Shown here one piece after another: positions 1 to 9,471 of a DNA stretch of 64,000 nucleotides. The DNA comes from an uncultured Paracoccus sp. (GTDB lineage Bacteria; Pseudomonadota; Alphaproteobacteria; Rhodobacterales; Rhodobacteraceae). Position numbers and translations under genes: made by a program. Where the stretch lies: positions 1 through 64,000 of the forward strand of contig NZ_CALMYP010000011.1 of assembly GCF_937873615.1 (NCBI RefSeq), read 5' to 3'. The notes under the pieces were generated by a model. It was given only the letters and a program-made list of their open reading frames with translations, was not told the origin of the DNA and ran no database searches. Numbering within the stretch: position 1 is the stretch's first letter; the number at the start of each line of letters is the position of its first letter.

Positions 1-67
1 TGCTCGCCGCCACCGTCATCTTCTGGTTATGATCGGGAATGAGTCCTGACCCTAGGGAGAAGAACAC

Positions 68-1423
68 GTGAAACGCATTCTCATGACATCGGCGGCAATG
101 ATAGCGCTGACAGGAATGGCCGCGCAGGCCGATATGAAGTTTGCGCCGGGCGAGGACGACACCTTCAACTGGGCCAGCCTGGACGAGTTCAAGGCCGCCC
201 ATGGCGACCTCTCCGGGCAGGAGCTGAACATCCTCGGGCCCTGGCTCGGCGGTGACAAGGATCTGTTCGAATCGGTCATTCCCTATTTCGAGGAAGCGAC
301 CGGGGTCGATGTGAAATACAGCGGTTCCGACAGTTTCGAACAGCAGATCGTGATCGACGCCGAGGCCGGCTCTCCCCCCGATGTCGCGGTCTTCCCGCAG
401 CCGGGTCTGGCCGCCGGGCTTGCCGCCAAGGGCAAGCTGATGCCGCTGTCCGACGATGTCGGTGCCTGGATCTCTGAAAACTACGCCGCCGGCGACAGCT
501 GGGCCAAGCTGGTCACCTATCCCGGCCCGGATGGGGCCAATCACGTCTATGCCTTCCCCTACAAGGCGGATGTGAAATCGCTGGTCTGGTATGTGCCGGA
601 AAACCTGGAAGATGCCGGCTATGAGGTGCCGACGACGCTCGAAGACCTCAAGGCCCTGACCGAACAGATCGTCGCCGATGGCGAAACCCCCTGGTGCATC
701 GGGCTGGGTTCGGGCGGTGCGACCGGCTGGCCGGCGACCGACTGGGTCGAGGATCTGATGCTGCGCACCAACGCGCCCGAGGATTACGACGCCTGGGTCA
801 CCAACGAGTTGAAGTTCAACGATCCCAAGGTGGTCAAGGCCATCGACGATTTCGGCTGGTTCGCGAAGAATGACGATTTCGTCGCCGGCGGCACCGGCTC
901 GGTCGCGGCGACCGATTTCCGCGACAGCCCCAAGGGCCTCTTTGAAAGCCCGCCGGCCTGCTATTTCCACCGTCAGGCCAGCTTCATCACCACCTTCTTC
1001 CCGGAAGGCACCGTGGTGGGCGAGGATGCCGATTTCTTCTATTTCCCGGCCCCGGCGGATGGCTCTCTCGGCCAGCCGGTTCTGGGCGGCGGCACGCTCT
1101 TCTCGGTGCTGACCGACAATCCGGCCGGCCCGGCCTTCATCGAGTTCCTGCAGACGCCCATCGCCCATGAGATCTGGATGGCGCAGCAGGGCTTCCTGAC
1201 CCCGCACAAGGGCGTCAACCCCGAGGCATATGCGGATCCGGTCGTGGGTCGTATGGGCGAGGTGCTGCTGAATGCGACCACCTTCCGCTTCGACGGCTCG
1301 GACATGATGCCCGGCGCCATCGGTGCCGGCGCCTTCTGGACCGGCATGGTCGATTTCGTCGGCGGCAAGTCGGCGCAGGAAGCGGCCGACCAGATCCAGT
1401 CGACCTGGGACACCTTGCAGTAA
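68..1423 (+). CDS. aglE: alpha-glucoside ABC transporter, periplasmic substrate-binding protein
   Basis: Solute-binding protein of an ABC importer for alpha-glucosides such as sucrose, maltose or trehalose; it should deliver sugar to the AglF/AglG channel. The 451-residue product starts with a Sec signal peptide (KR, hydrophobic core, cut near AQA-D at about residue 21) and has the length and architecture of the family-1 extracellular binding proteins. The start is GTG at 68, preceded by an AGGGAG ribosome site at about 54-59. It is first in a five-gene cluster (binding protein, two permeases, GH13 glucosidase, ATPase) whose order matches the aglEFGAK operon known from Sinorhizobium. The 67 bases before it hold no complete gene. 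Substrate is inferred from family and context. Confidence 0.9.
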   Translation: MKRILMTSAAMIALTGMAAQADMKFAPGEDDTFNWASLDEFKAAHGDLSGQELNILGPWLGGDKDLFESVIPYFEEATGVDVKYSGSDSFEQQIVIDAEAGSPPDVAVFPQPGLAAGLAAKGKLMPLSDDVGAWISENYAAGDSWAKLVTYPGPDGANHVYAFPYKADVKSLVWYVPENLEDAGYEVPTTLEDLKALTEQIVADGETPWCIGLGSGGATGWPATDWVEDLMLRTNAPEDYDAWVTNELKFNDPKVVKAIDDFGWFAKNDDFVAGGTGSVAATDFRDSPKGLFESPPACYFHRQASFITTFFPEGTVVGEDADFFYFPAPADGSLGQPVLGGGTLFSVLTDNPAGPAFIEFLQTPIAHEIWMAQQGFLTPHKGVNPEAYADPVVGRMGEVLLNATTFRFDGSDMMPGAIGAGAFWTGMVDFVGGKSAQEAADQIQSTWDTLQ

Positions 1424-1433
1424 TCGCGCAACC

Positions 1434-1460
1434 GGCCGGCCCCGGATCGCGGGGCCGGCC
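1434..1460 (+). promoter_or_regulatory. perfect 11-bp hairpin between aglE and aglF
   Basis: The 11-base arm at 1434-1444 (GGCCGGCCCCG) is exactly complementary to 1450-1460, with a 5-base loop. No T-run follows, so it is not a typical terminator. A hairpin just after the binding-protein gene of a sugar ABC operon is known (malE-malF type) to protect the upstream mRNA and give excess binding protein over permease. That role here is inference. Confidence 0.6.
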
Positions 1461-1483
1461 CAAGTCAAGAAGGGGGGACGGGG

Positions 1484-2479
1484 ATGGAGCTGTTTCTGCT
1501 CGCCATAGGAACCATCGCGGTCGGCGTGCTCGGATGCGTGGCGTGGTTCTGGGGCTCGAACTATGTGCTGGACACGATCTTGCCGCCACGCGGACCGAAT
1601 GCCGGCGCGAATATCAGCCGCGCCAGCCTGATCCGGCCCTGGCTTTTCCTTGGCCCGGCGATCCTGTTCCTCGGGGTCTATCTGGTCTATCCGGTGATCA
1701 ACTCGGTCTGGCTGTCGCTGAAAGACGCCTCCAGCCAGAATTTCGTCGGCGCCAGCAATTACACCTGGCTGGTCGGCGATCCGAAATTCCGCGAATCGAT
1801 GATCAACAACTTCTTCTGGCTGCTGGTGGTGCCGGCGCTGTCCACCGCCTTCGGGCTGCTGGCGGCGCAGCTGACCGACCGCATCCGCTGGGGCAATATC
1901 GGCAAGTCGCTGATCTTCATGCCGATGGCGATTTCCTTCGTCGGCGCCGGCGTGATCTGGAAGCTGATCTATGAATTCCGCGAGCCGGGGACCGAACAGA
2001 TCGGCCTGCTCAATGCCATCGTGCAGGGTCTCGGCGGTTCCCCGCAGACCTGGCTGACGATCCAGCCCTGGAACAACTTTTTCCTGATGATCGTGCTGGT
2101 CTGGATCCAGACCGGCTTTGCCATGGTGATCCTCTCGGCGGCCCTGCGCGGCATCCCCGAGGAAACCATCGAGGCCGCCGTGCTGGACGGCGCCAGCCCA
2201 TGGCAGATCTTCTTCAAGATCAAGGTGCCGCAGATCATGGGCACCATCGCCGTGGTCTGGACCACGATCACCATCACCGTGCTGAAGGTCTTCGACATCG
2301 TCTTCGTAATGACCAACGGCCAATGGGGCACGCAGGTGCTGGCGAACCTCATGTATGACTGGATGTTCCGGGGCACGCCCGATTACGGGCGCGGCTCGGC
2401 CATCGCCATCGTTCTGATGATCCTGGTCCTGCCGATCATGATCTGGAACATCCGTAACGTCCGTAAGGAGATGCGCTGA
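1484..2479 (+). CDS. aglF: alpha-glucoside ABC transporter permease AglF
   Basis: Inner-membrane permease subunit (MalF-like, 331 residues) of the alpha-glucoside importer. An N-terminal membrane segment (about residues 4-24) is followed by the standard set of transmembrane helices. The cytoplasmic EAA loop that contacts the ATPase is clear at about residue 230 (EAAVLDGASPWQIFF). ATG at 1484 follows a purine-rich AAGGGGGGACGGGG ribosome site. It ends in TGATG, so its stop overlaps the start of the next permease by one base, pointing to translational coupling. Confidence 0.9.
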   Translation: MELFLLAIGTIAVGVLGCVAWFWGSNYVLDTILPPRGPNAGANISRASLIRPWLFLGPAILFLGVYLVYPVINSVWLSLKDASSQNFVGASNYTWLVGDPKFRESMINNFFWLLVVPALSTAFGLLAAQLTDRIRWGNIGKSLIFMPMAISFVGAGVIWKLIYEFREPGTEQIGLLNAIVQGLGGSPQTWLTIQPWNNFFLMIVLVWIQTGFAMVILSAALRGIPEETIEAAVLDGASPWQIFFKIKVPQIMGTIAVVWTTITITVLKVFDIVFVMTNGQWGTQVLANLMYDWMFRGTPDYGRGSAIAIVLMILVLPIMIWNIRNVRKEMR

Positions 2480-3609
2480 TGGAAGGCATGGCTGGACAGA
2501 AATCCTCGCTGACCTGGCTGGTCAATCTGGCGGCGCTGCTGCTGGTGGTGATGTGGACGATCCCGACGGCGGGCCTGTTCGTGTCCTCGTTCCGGGACCG
2601 CGACCAGATCTCGGCCACCGGCTGGTGGAAATCGCTCTCGGCGACCGAACAGACCGGCTTCGTGCGCACCGGCACCGCCGCCGATCAGCGCGAGGAGGGC
2701 GGCGTCTTCGTCCTCGACGGCAATGTGCTGGGCGAGGGCCAGGAGCTGGTCGGCTGGGGCACCCGCTCGCGAGAGCCGGCGGCCTATCAGCCCGGCGATA
2801 CCGCCGATGTGGATGGTGCCAAGCTGACCGTGAATGCCGATGGCAGCTATCGCATGGAATCGCCCACCGCCTTCGAGATGACCCGGGGCGAGCGGATCTT
2901 CCTGACCACCAAGAGCCCGGGCAAGTTCACGCTGCAGAACTATTCGCGGGTGCTGAACGCCGAAGGCATCGGGCGCGCCTTCATGAACACGCTGACGGTG
3001 ACCATCCCGGCGACGATCATCCCGATCCTGATCGCGGCCTTCGCCGCCTATGCGCTGGCCTGGATGGATTTCCCCGGACGCGCGCTGCTGACCGCGACCG
3101 TGGTCGGGCTGCTGGTCGTGCCGTTGCAGGTCTCGCTGATCCCGCTTCTGCGCCTGCATAACGAGATCGGCATCGGCAAGGGCTATCTCGGCATCTGGCT
3201 TGCCCATACCGGCTTCGGCCTGCCATTGGCGGTCTATCTGCTGCGAAACTACATGGTCGGACTGCCGCGAGAGGTGATCGAATCGGCCCGCGTCGATGGC
3301 GCGACCGAGTTCCAGATCTTCCTCAAGATCATCCTGCCTTTGTCCTTCCCGGCGCTGGCCAGCTTCGCCATCTTCCAGTTCCTCTGGGTCTGGAACGACC
3401 TGCTGGTGGCAACGGTCTTCCTGGGCAATACCCGCGAACAACTGGTCATGACCGGGGTGCTGCGCGAGTTGATGGGCTCCAAGGGCGGCGAATGGGAAAT
3501 CCTCGCCACCTCGGCCTTCATCTCGATCGCGGTGCCGCTCTTGGTCTTCTTCTCGATGCAAAGATACCTGGTCCGCGGTCTGCTGGCCGGATCCGTAAAA
3601 GGTGGATGA
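2479..3609 (+). CDS. aglG: alpha-glucoside ABC transporter permease AglG
   Basis: Second permease (MalG-like, 376 residues). It is longer than a usual MalG because a hydrophilic, presumably periplasmic domain of about 110 residues (roughly 35-150) sits between the first membrane helix and the core permease domain; this insert is typical of AglG. The EAA loop reads ESARVDGATEFQIFL at about residue 268. The start overlaps the aglF stop and is preceded by GTAAGGAG. The stop overlaps the glucosidase start as ATGA, continuing the coupled operon. Confidence 0.9.
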   Translation: MEGMAGQKSSLTWLVNLAALLLVVMWTIPTAGLFVSSFRDRDQISATGWWKSLSATEQTGFVRTGTAADQREEGGVFVLDGNVLGEGQELVGWGTRSREPAAYQPGDTADVDGAKLTVNADGSYRMESPTAFEMTRGERIFLTTKSPGKFTLQNYSRVLNAEGIGRAFMNTLTVTIPATIIPILIAAFAAYALAWMDFPGRALLTATVVGLLVVPLQVSLIPLLRLHNEIGIGKGYLGIWLAHTGFGLPLAVYLLRNYMVGLPREVIESARVDGATEFQIFLKIILPLSFPALASFAIFQFLWVWNDLLVATVFLGNTREQLVMTGVLRELMGSKGGEWEILATSAFISIAVPLLVFFSMQRYLVRGLLAGSVKGG

Positions 3610-5153
3610 TGCTACAATTGCCGAAGGCAAAGAACTGGTGGAAGGGCGCGGTGATCTATCAGGTCTACCCGCGCAGCTTCCAGGACACGACGGGCGACGG
3701 AACCGGCGACCTGCGGGGGATCACGCAGCGGCTCGACTATATCGCCCGGCTGGGGGCCGATGCGGTCTGGATCTCGCCCTTCTTCCGCTCGCCGATGAAG
3801 GATTTCGGCTATGATGTCAGCGACTATCTCGACATCGACCCGACCTTCGGCACCCTGGCCGATTTCGATGCCCTGATCGCCCGCGCGCATGAGCTGGGCC
3901 TGAAGATCATGATCGACCTGGTGCTGTCGCATACCTCGGACCAGCATCCCTGGTTCGTGGAAAGCCGCGCCAGCCGCGACAATCCGCGCGCCGACTGGTA
4001 TGTCTGGGCCGATCCGAAACCCGACGGCACCGCGCCGAACAACTGGCTGTCGATCTTCGGCGGCAGCGGCTGGCATTGGGATGCCCGGCGCGAGCAGTAT
4101 TACCTGCACAACTTCCTGACCTCACAGCCGGACCTGAACTTCCACAATCCCGAGGTTCAGCAGGCGCTGCTGGACGTGGCGCATTTCTGGCTGGAACGCG
4201 GCGTGGACGGCTTCCGGCTGGATACGATCAACTTCTATACCCATGATGCCGCGCTGCGCGACAATCCGCCCCTGCCGCCGGAAGAACGCAACGACCAGAC
4301 CGCGCCCAAGGTGAACCCCTATAACCACCAGCGCCACGTCTATGACAAGTCGCGCCCGGAAAACCTGGTCTTCCTGGAAAAGCTGCGCGCGGTGATGGAA
4401 CCTTACGGCGCCGCCGCCGTGGGCGAGATCGGCGACAGCCAGCGCGGGCTGGAGCTTCTGGGGGAATATACCTCGGGCGACAAGCTCATGCACATGTCCT
4501 ATGCGTTCGAGTTCCTCTCGGGCAGCGATCTGAGCGCGGCGCGCGTCGCCGATGTCTTCGAACAGCTGGCCGAAAAGGCCCCGAACGGCTGGCCCTGCTG
4601 GGCGTTTTCCAATCACGACGTGGTGCGCCACGCCACCCGCTGGGGCCTCAGCGAGCCGGCGGTGAACGCCTATGTCACAGTGATGATGTGCCTGCGCGGC
4701 TCGGTCTGCATCTATCAGGGCGAGGAGCTTGGCCTGCACGAGGCCGATGTCCCCTATGAGGCCCTGCAGGACCCCTACGGCATCGAGTTCTGGCCCGAGT
4801 TCAAAGGCCGCGACGGCTGCCGCACGCCGATGGTCTGGGAAGCCCACAGCAATACCAATGCCGGTTTCACCACCGGGGTGCCGTGGCTGCCGATCTCGCA
4901 TGAGCACCTGCACTGTGCCGTGTCCGAACAGGACAAGCAGATCGGCTCGGTCCTGAACCATTACCGCTGGGCGATTGCACTGCGTCACAAACATCCGGCC
5001 CTGCAGACGGGCAGCCAGCAATTGCAGGTGGATGGCGATGTGCTGACCATCACCCGCCAGCAAGACGACGACCGCGTGACCCTGCGCATCAACCTCTCGA
5101 ACGAAGAGGCTGGGGGCCTGGGTCCGTGGCATTTCGAACTGAATGAAGCATAG
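3606..5153 (+). CDS. aglA: alpha-glucosidase, GH13 family
   Basis: Cytoplasmic glycoside hydrolase family 13 enzyme (515 residues) that hydrolyses the alpha-glucosides brought in by AglEFGK. The N terminus carries the oligo-1,6-glucosidase/alpha-glucosidase signature WWKGAVIYQVYPRSF. The catalytic triad is visible: nucleophile D206 in GFRLDTIN, acid/base E274 in VGEIGD, and D338 in FSNHD. ATG at 3606 was chosen because it forms the ATGA overlap with the aglG stop; the same frame is open upstream, but that stretch is aglG in another frame. The product is likely glucose plus the aglycone sugar; the exact linkage preference cannot be read from sequence. Confidence 0.9.
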   Translation: MMLQLPKAKNWWKGAVIYQVYPRSFQDTTGDGTGDLRGITQRLDYIARLGADAVWISPFFRSPMKDFGYDVSDYLDIDPTFGTLADFDALIARAHELGLKIMIDLVLSHTSDQHPWFVESRASRDNPRADWYVWADPKPDGTAPNNWLSIFGGSGWHWDARREQYYLHNFLTSQPDLNFHNPEVQQALLDVAHFWLERGVDGFRLDTINFYTHDAALRDNPPLPPEERNDQTAPKVNPYNHQRHVYDKSRPENLVFLEKLRAVMEPYGAAAVGEIGDSQRGLELLGEYTSGDKLMHMSYAFEFLSGSDLSAARVADVFEQLAEKAPNGWPCWAFSNHDVVRHATRWGLSEPAVNAYVTVMMCLRGSVCIYQGEELGLHEADVPYEALQDPYGIEFWPEFKGRDGCRTPMVWEAHSNTNAGFTTGVPWLPISHEHLHCAVSEQDKQIGSVLNHYRWAIALRHKHPALQTGSQQLQVDGDVLTITRQQDDDRVTLRINLSNEEAGGLGPWHFELNEA

Positions 5154-5180
5154 CCGGAACTGAACCGGGGGGAGACGAAT

Positions 5181-6353
5181 ATGGCCGATCTCAATCTCAA
5201 GAATGTCGCCAAGTCCTACGGCGATGTGAACGTGCTCAGGGATATCAACCTCGATATCACCTCGGGCGAGTTCATCGTCTTTGTCGGCCCCTCGGGCTGC
5301 GGCAAGTCGACCCTGCTGCGCATGATCGCCGGGCTGGAACAGATCACCGGCGGCGACTTCTATATCGACGGGGCGCGGATGAACGACATCCCGCCCAGCC
5401 AGCGCGGCATCGCCATGGTGTTCCAGTCCTACGCGCTCTATCCGCATATGACGGTGCGCGACAACATGGCCTTCGCGCTGAAGATCGCCGGCAAATCCCC
5501 GGCCGAGATCAAGGAAGCCACCGACCGCGCCGGCAAGATGCTGCAACTGACGCCCTATCTGGATCGCCTGCCCAAGGCGCTTTCGGGCGGTCAGCGCCAG
5601 CGTGTCGCCATCGGCCGGGCCATCGTGCGCGACCCGAAGGTCTATCTGTTCGACGAGCCGCTCTCGAACCTCGATGCCGCCCTGCGCGTCGCCACCCGGA
5701 TCGAGATCGCGCAGTTGAAGGAATCGATGCCCGACCGGACCATGATCTATGTCACCCACGACCAGACCGAGGCCATGACCCTGGCCGACCGCATCGTCGT
5801 TCTGGCCGGCGGCGGCATCGCCCAGGTCGGCGCACCGTTGGAGCTTTACGAACGTCCGGTCAACGAATTCGTGGCCCAGTTCATCGGCAGCCCGGCCATG
5901 AACCTTCTGCCCGGCAAGGTCACCGCCACCGGAGAGGTGACGCAGGTCCAGCTTGACGGCGGCGGCACCTGCTCGGTCGCCATCCCGACCCGTGCGGGCG
6001 ACGAAGGCATGTCCGTCAATCTGGGCGTCCGCCCCGAGGATCTGCGCATGACCGACGGCCCGGCCCTCTTTGAAGGCACCGTCGACCTGACCGAGGCGCT
6101 TGGAGAGGTGACGCTTCTCTATTTCGGCACCACCGGCGATCAGGATCCCTTCATCGCCAAGCTGCCCGGCATCCATACCGGGCTGAACCGTCAGAGCGTG
6201 CGCCTGACCGCCGACCCCGAGACCATGCACCTGTTCCATGACGGGCAATCGCTGCTCTATCGCGACGGCCCGCCGACCACGCCGATGCGCTGGACCCGGC
6301 AGAACCCTGCCCCGGCGCTGAAGGACATCGTGGCCGCGCCCCCCGTGGGCTGA
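5181..6353 (+). CDS. aglK: alpha-glucoside ABC transporter ATP-binding protein
   Basis: MalK/UgpC-type ATPase of the sugar importer, 390 residues. Walker A GPSGCGKST lies at residues 36-44. The signature LSGGQRQRVAIGRA and Walker B (VYLFDEPLSNLDA) follow, and the H-loop reads YVTHDQTEA. A C-terminal TOBE/OB regulatory region starts at about residue 240. A gap of 27 bases with a GGGGGGAGA ribosome site separates it from aglA. It is last in the agl operon and 66 bases before trkA. Confidence 0.92.
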   Translation: MADLNLKNVAKSYGDVNVLRDINLDITSGEFIVFVGPSGCGKSTLLRMIAGLEQITGGDFYIDGARMNDIPPSQRGIAMVFQSYALYPHMTVRDNMAFALKIAGKSPAEIKEATDRAGKMLQLTPYLDRLPKALSGGQRQRVAIGRAIVRDPKVYLFDEPLSNLDAALRVATRIEIAQLKESMPDRTMIYVTHDQTEAMTLADRIVVLAGGGIAQVGAPLELYERPVNEFVAQFIGSPAMNLLPGKVTATGEVTQVQLDGGGTCSVAIPTRAGDEGMSVNLGVRPEDLRMTDGPALFEGTVDLTEALGEVTLLYFGTTGDQDPFIAKLPGIHTGLNRQSVRLTADPETMHLFHDGQSLLYRDGPPTTPMRWTRQNPAPALKDIVAAPPVG

Positions 6354-6366
6354 GGCCCGGCCTTCA

Positions 6367-6395
6367 TTGACCCCCGCGCCCGCTGCGCCTAAACC
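6367..6395 (+). promoter_or_regulatory. candidate sigma70-type promoter of trkA
   Basis: TTGACC (6367-6372) and TAAACC (6390-6395) are separated by 17 bases, just upstream of trkA and downstream of the aglK stop. This would let trkAH be transcribed apart from the sugar operon. Assignment is by consensus match only. Confidence 0.4.
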
Positions 6396-6419
6396 TTCGG
6401 CAAGGATGAGGGGCATGGC

Positions 6420-7796
6420 ATGAAGATCATCATCTGCGGCGCGGGGCAGGTCGGCTGGCAAATCGCCCGGCATCTCTCGGGCGAAAGCAACGACGTGACC
6501 GTCATCGACAATAATGGCGAGCTGGTCCGCCGCGCCACCGAGGCGCTGGATGTGCAGGGCGTGGAAGGCTTCGCCAGCCATCCCGACATTCTCGACCGCG
6601 CCGGCGCCCGCGATGCCGACCTGATCATCGCCGCGACCCAGTCGGACGAGGTGAACATGGTCACCTGCCAGGTTGCCCATTCCGTCTTCCGCGTGCCGCG
6701 CAAGATCGCCCGCCTGCGCTCCTCCTCCTATCTCGACGCGATCTATTCCGATCTCTACCGCACCGATCACCTGCCCATCGACGTGGTGATCTCGCCCGAG
6801 CGAGAAGTCGCCAAGGCCGCCCTCGCCCGGCTGCGCGCCCCCTCGACCTTCGATGTCGAGGATTTCCTCGACAACCGCGCCCGGCTTCTGGGCATCGTCC
6901 TGGACGAGGACAGCCCGGCCCTGAACACGCCCCTGCGGCAACTGAACGACCTCTTCTCCAGCCTGCTCGCCATCGTCGTCGGCGTCCGCCGCGAGGGTCG
7001 GCTGTTCGTGCCCGACCCCAATGACCAGCTTTTCGCCGGCGATCAGATCTATGTCTTCTCGGCCCGCGACGATTCCGGGCGCACGCTGGAAATCTTCGGC
7101 AAGGTCACCACCCAGCCCGAACGCGTCATCATCATCGGCGGCGGCAATGTCGGCCTCGCCGTCGCCCGCGCACTGGAAGCCTCGCCCCGCCGCGTCCGCA
7201 CCAAGATCATCGAGCGCAACCGCAACAGCGCCGAACGCGCCGCCGACGCACTGGAACGCACCATCGTGCTGAACGGTGACGGCCTGTCGGCGGAACTGCT
7301 GGAAGAAGCCGCCGTCAGCAAGGCCGATGCGGTGCTGACCCTGACCGATGACGACAAGGTCAATATCCTCGCCGCCGTGCGCGCCAAGCAGGCCGGCGCC
7401 AAGATGGTGGTCAGCCTGGTCAACGACCCGACGCTGGTCTCGCTGATGGGACCGCTGGAGATCGACGCCTATATCAACCCGCGCTCGACCACCGTCTCCA
7501 CCATCCTGCGCCATGTCCGCCACGGCCGGGTGCGCGACATCTATTCCGTCGGCGATGCCGAGGCCGAGGTGATCGAGGCCCAGATCCTGCCCACCTCCTC
7601 GATGTCGGGCCGCACCATCCGAGAGATCGGCCTGCCCGAAGGCGCGCTGATCGGCATGGTCCTGAAGGGCGAGAAGATCGTCAAGCCGATGCCCGACACC
7701 CGCATCAACGAAGGCGATATCGTCTGCATCTTCGCGCTCAGCAAGGACGTGCCCGAGGTCGAGCGGCTGTTGCAGGTCGCCATAGATTTCTTCTGA
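6420..7796 (+). CDS. trkA: Trk system potassium uptake regulator TrkA
   Basis: Peripheral nucleotide-binding subunit of the Trk potassium transporter, 458 residues. It has two RCK halves, each with a Rossmann glycine motif (GAGQVG near residue 7, GGGNVG near residue 240) followed by an RCK_C domain. It gates the TrkH channel by binding NAD(H)/ATP. Its stop and the trkH start share one base (TGATG), so the two subunits are probably co-translated. In several alphaproteobacteria trkA follows ntrYX and precedes hfq-hflX; here aglK takes the upstream position. Confidence 0.93.
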   Translation: MKIIICGAGQVGWQIARHLSGESNDVTVIDNNGELVRRATEALDVQGVEGFASHPDILDRAGARDADLIIAATQSDEVNMVTCQVAHSVFRVPRKIARLRSSSYLDAIYSDLYRTDHLPIDVVISPEREVAKAALARLRAPSTFDVEDFLDNRARLLGIVLDEDSPALNTPLRQLNDLFSSLLAIVVGVRREGRLFVPDPNDQLFAGDQIYVFSARDDSGRTLEIFGKVTTQPERVIIIGGGNVGLAVARALEASPRRVRTKIIERNRNSAERAADALERTIVLNGDGLSAELLEEAAVSKADAVLTLTDDDKVNILAAVRAKQAGAKMVVSLVNDPTLVSLMGPLEIDAYINPRSTTVSTILRHVRHGRVRDIYSVGDAEAEVIEAQILPTSSMSGRTIREIGLPEGALIGMVLKGEKIVKPMPDTRINEGDIVCIFALSKDVPEVERLLQVAIDFF

Positions 7797-9436
7797 TGCA
7801 ACGCCTCGGTCGCCTGCCCTTGCTGGTGCTGCTGATCGGAATCGCCGGGGCGGCGATGCTGGTGCCCGCCGGTTACGCGGCGGCGACCGGCTGGAAGGCG
7901 ATTTCCGGCTATTTCTTCTTCAGCGCCCTGCTGATGCTGGTGCTGACCCTGCTTCTGGGCATCGCCACCTCGGGCCGGGTGCGCCCGCCGCCGGGCGGCA
8001 ACGGGCTGCCGGCGCTTTCGACCATGCTCGCGGTCTTCGGCATCCTGCCCATGGCGCTCGGCGTGCCGCTGGCCATGGCGCTGCCCGATACCGGACTGTT
8101 CAACGCCTGGTGGGAAATGGTCAGCTGCCTGACCACCACCGGGGCCACGCTCTATGCCGCCGACATGCTGGCCCCGCCCTTGCATCTCTGGCGCTCGCTG
8201 GTCGGCTGGCTGGGCGGGCTCTTCATCCTGGTCACGGCGGTCGCCATCCTCGCCCCGCTCAAGGTCGGCGGGTTCGAGATCATGTCCTCGCCCTATGGCC
8301 GGAACGAGCGTTTCCAACCCCTGCCCGACAGCGCCGATGGCCGCGCCTCGCAGGCCCGGCAATTGTTCTATACCTCGGGCAGCGACCGCATGACCCCGAG
8401 CCTCAGGGCGCTGCGGGTGCTGCGCGACATTGCCCCGGTCTATGCCGGGCTGACCATGACGCTCTGGGTGGCGCTGCTTCTGGCCGGCGATCCGGGGCTG
8501 ATCGCGCTGATCCGGGCCATGGGCACGCTTTCCACCTCGGGGATCTCGCCGGTCACCGGCGCCATCGGCGTGCATTCCGGCATTCTGGGCGAGATGCTGA
8601 TCTTCTGCTTCCTGATCCTGGCATTGTCCCGCCGCCTCTGGCCCGGCGCCGGAGAACTGCGCGCCAGCGAATCGCTCGGTCACGACCCCGAACTGCGCAT
8701 CGGGCTGATCGTCGTGACCCTTGTGGCGCTGATCCTTTTCGCGCGCCATTTCGTCTTCAGCATCGAACAGGTCAGCAAGGCCGGCAGCGTGCCCGAAGGC
8801 CTCGCCATCAGCGCCCGCAACGCCGCCATCGCCACCTGGGGCGGGCTGTTCAACGCCATGTCCTTCCTGACCACGACCGGCTGGAACTCGGTCGACTGGC
8901 AGGGCGCGCGCAGCTGGTCGGGGCTGCAATCGCCGGGCCTGCTGCTGGCGGGCCTTGCCATCATGGGCGGCGGCATCGCCACCACCGCCGGCGGGGTGAA
9001 ACTTCTGCGCGTCTATGCGCTCGCCCGCCAAAGCCAGCGTGAACTGGAACGTATCGTCCACCCGGCATCCGTCGCCGGGGGCGGGCGCATGGTCCGGCGG
9101 CTGCGCGGCGAAGGCGCCTATCTCGCCTTCATCTTCTTCATGCTCTTTGCGCTTTCCATCGCCGCCACGGTGATTCTCGTCTCGATCCACCAGATCGAGT
9201 TTGAAACCGCCGTCATGCTCTCGGTTTCGGCGCTGACCAATACCGGGCCGCTGGCCGGCACCATTCCCCTGACGCCCAGTTTCGAATCCAGCGCCGGCTT
9301 CGCCTCGAACCCGTGGGAAGGCTGGTCCGGCCTTGCCCTGCTGCCAAAAACCGTGCTGGCCGGGGCGATGATCCTCGGCCGGCTGGAGACTCTGGCGATC
9401 CTCGCGCTGCTGACCCCGGACTTCTGGCGTCGCTGA
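7796..9436 (+). CDS. trkH: Trk potassium uptake protein TrkH
   Basis: Membrane pore subunit of the Trk potassium system, 546 residues with many hydrophobic helices. The four pore-loop filter segments of the SKT superfamily are visible as TTTGAT, STSGIS, TTTGWN and TNTGPL, each with the conserved filter glycine. It is coupled to trkA by a one-base stop/start overlap. It sits at the end of the trkAH unit, followed by 94 bases carrying the hfq promoter region. Confidence 0.92.
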   Translation: MQRLGRLPLLVLLIGIAGAAMLVPAGYAAATGWKAISGYFFFSALLMLVLTLLLGIATSGRVRPPPGGNGLPALSTMLAVFGILPMALGVPLAMALPDTGLFNAWWEMVSCLTTTGATLYAADMLAPPLHLWRSLVGWLGGLFILVTAVAILAPLKVGGFEIMSSPYGRNERFQPLPDSADGRASQARQLFYTSGSDRMTPSLRALRVLRDIAPVYAGLTMTLWVALLLAGDPGLIALIRAMGTLSTSGISPVTGAIGVHSGILGEMLIFCFLILALSRRLWPGAGELRASESLGHDPELRIGLIVVTLVALILFARHFVFSIEQVSKAGSVPEGLAISARNAAIATWGGLFNAMSFLTTTGWNSVDWQGARSWSGLQSPGLLLAGLAIMGGGIATTAGGVKLLRVYALARQSQRELERIVHPASVAGGGRMVRRLRGEGAYLAFIFFMLFALSIAATVILVSIHQIEFETAVMLSVSALTNTGPLAGTIPLTPSFESSAGFASNPWEGWSGLALLPKTVLAGAMILGRLETLAILALLTPDFWRR

Positions 9437-9440
9437 TTCG

Positions 9441-9453
9441 CCACAACTTGTGG
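9441..9453. promoter_or_regulatory. 13-base palindrome upstream of hfq
   Basis: CCACAA and TTGTGG flank a single central base right after the trkH stop and about 20 bases before the hfq -35 box. It may be an operator or the upper part of a weak trkH 3' hairpin. No T-run follows. Confidence 0.35.
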
Positions 9454-9471
9454 CAGCTTTGCAAGCGCCGC

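Noticed and set aside
2383..3630. Minus-strand frame of 415 codons opposite aglG
   Set aside because: Antisense to a clear permease gene; composition typical of shadows.
4122..7523. Very long open frame on the minus strand (over 1100 codons) across aglA, aglK and trkA
   Set aside because: It is antisense to three well-supported genes. The translation is Gly/Ala/Asp/His-rich with no domain motif, the usual shadow of strong GC-third-position codon use.
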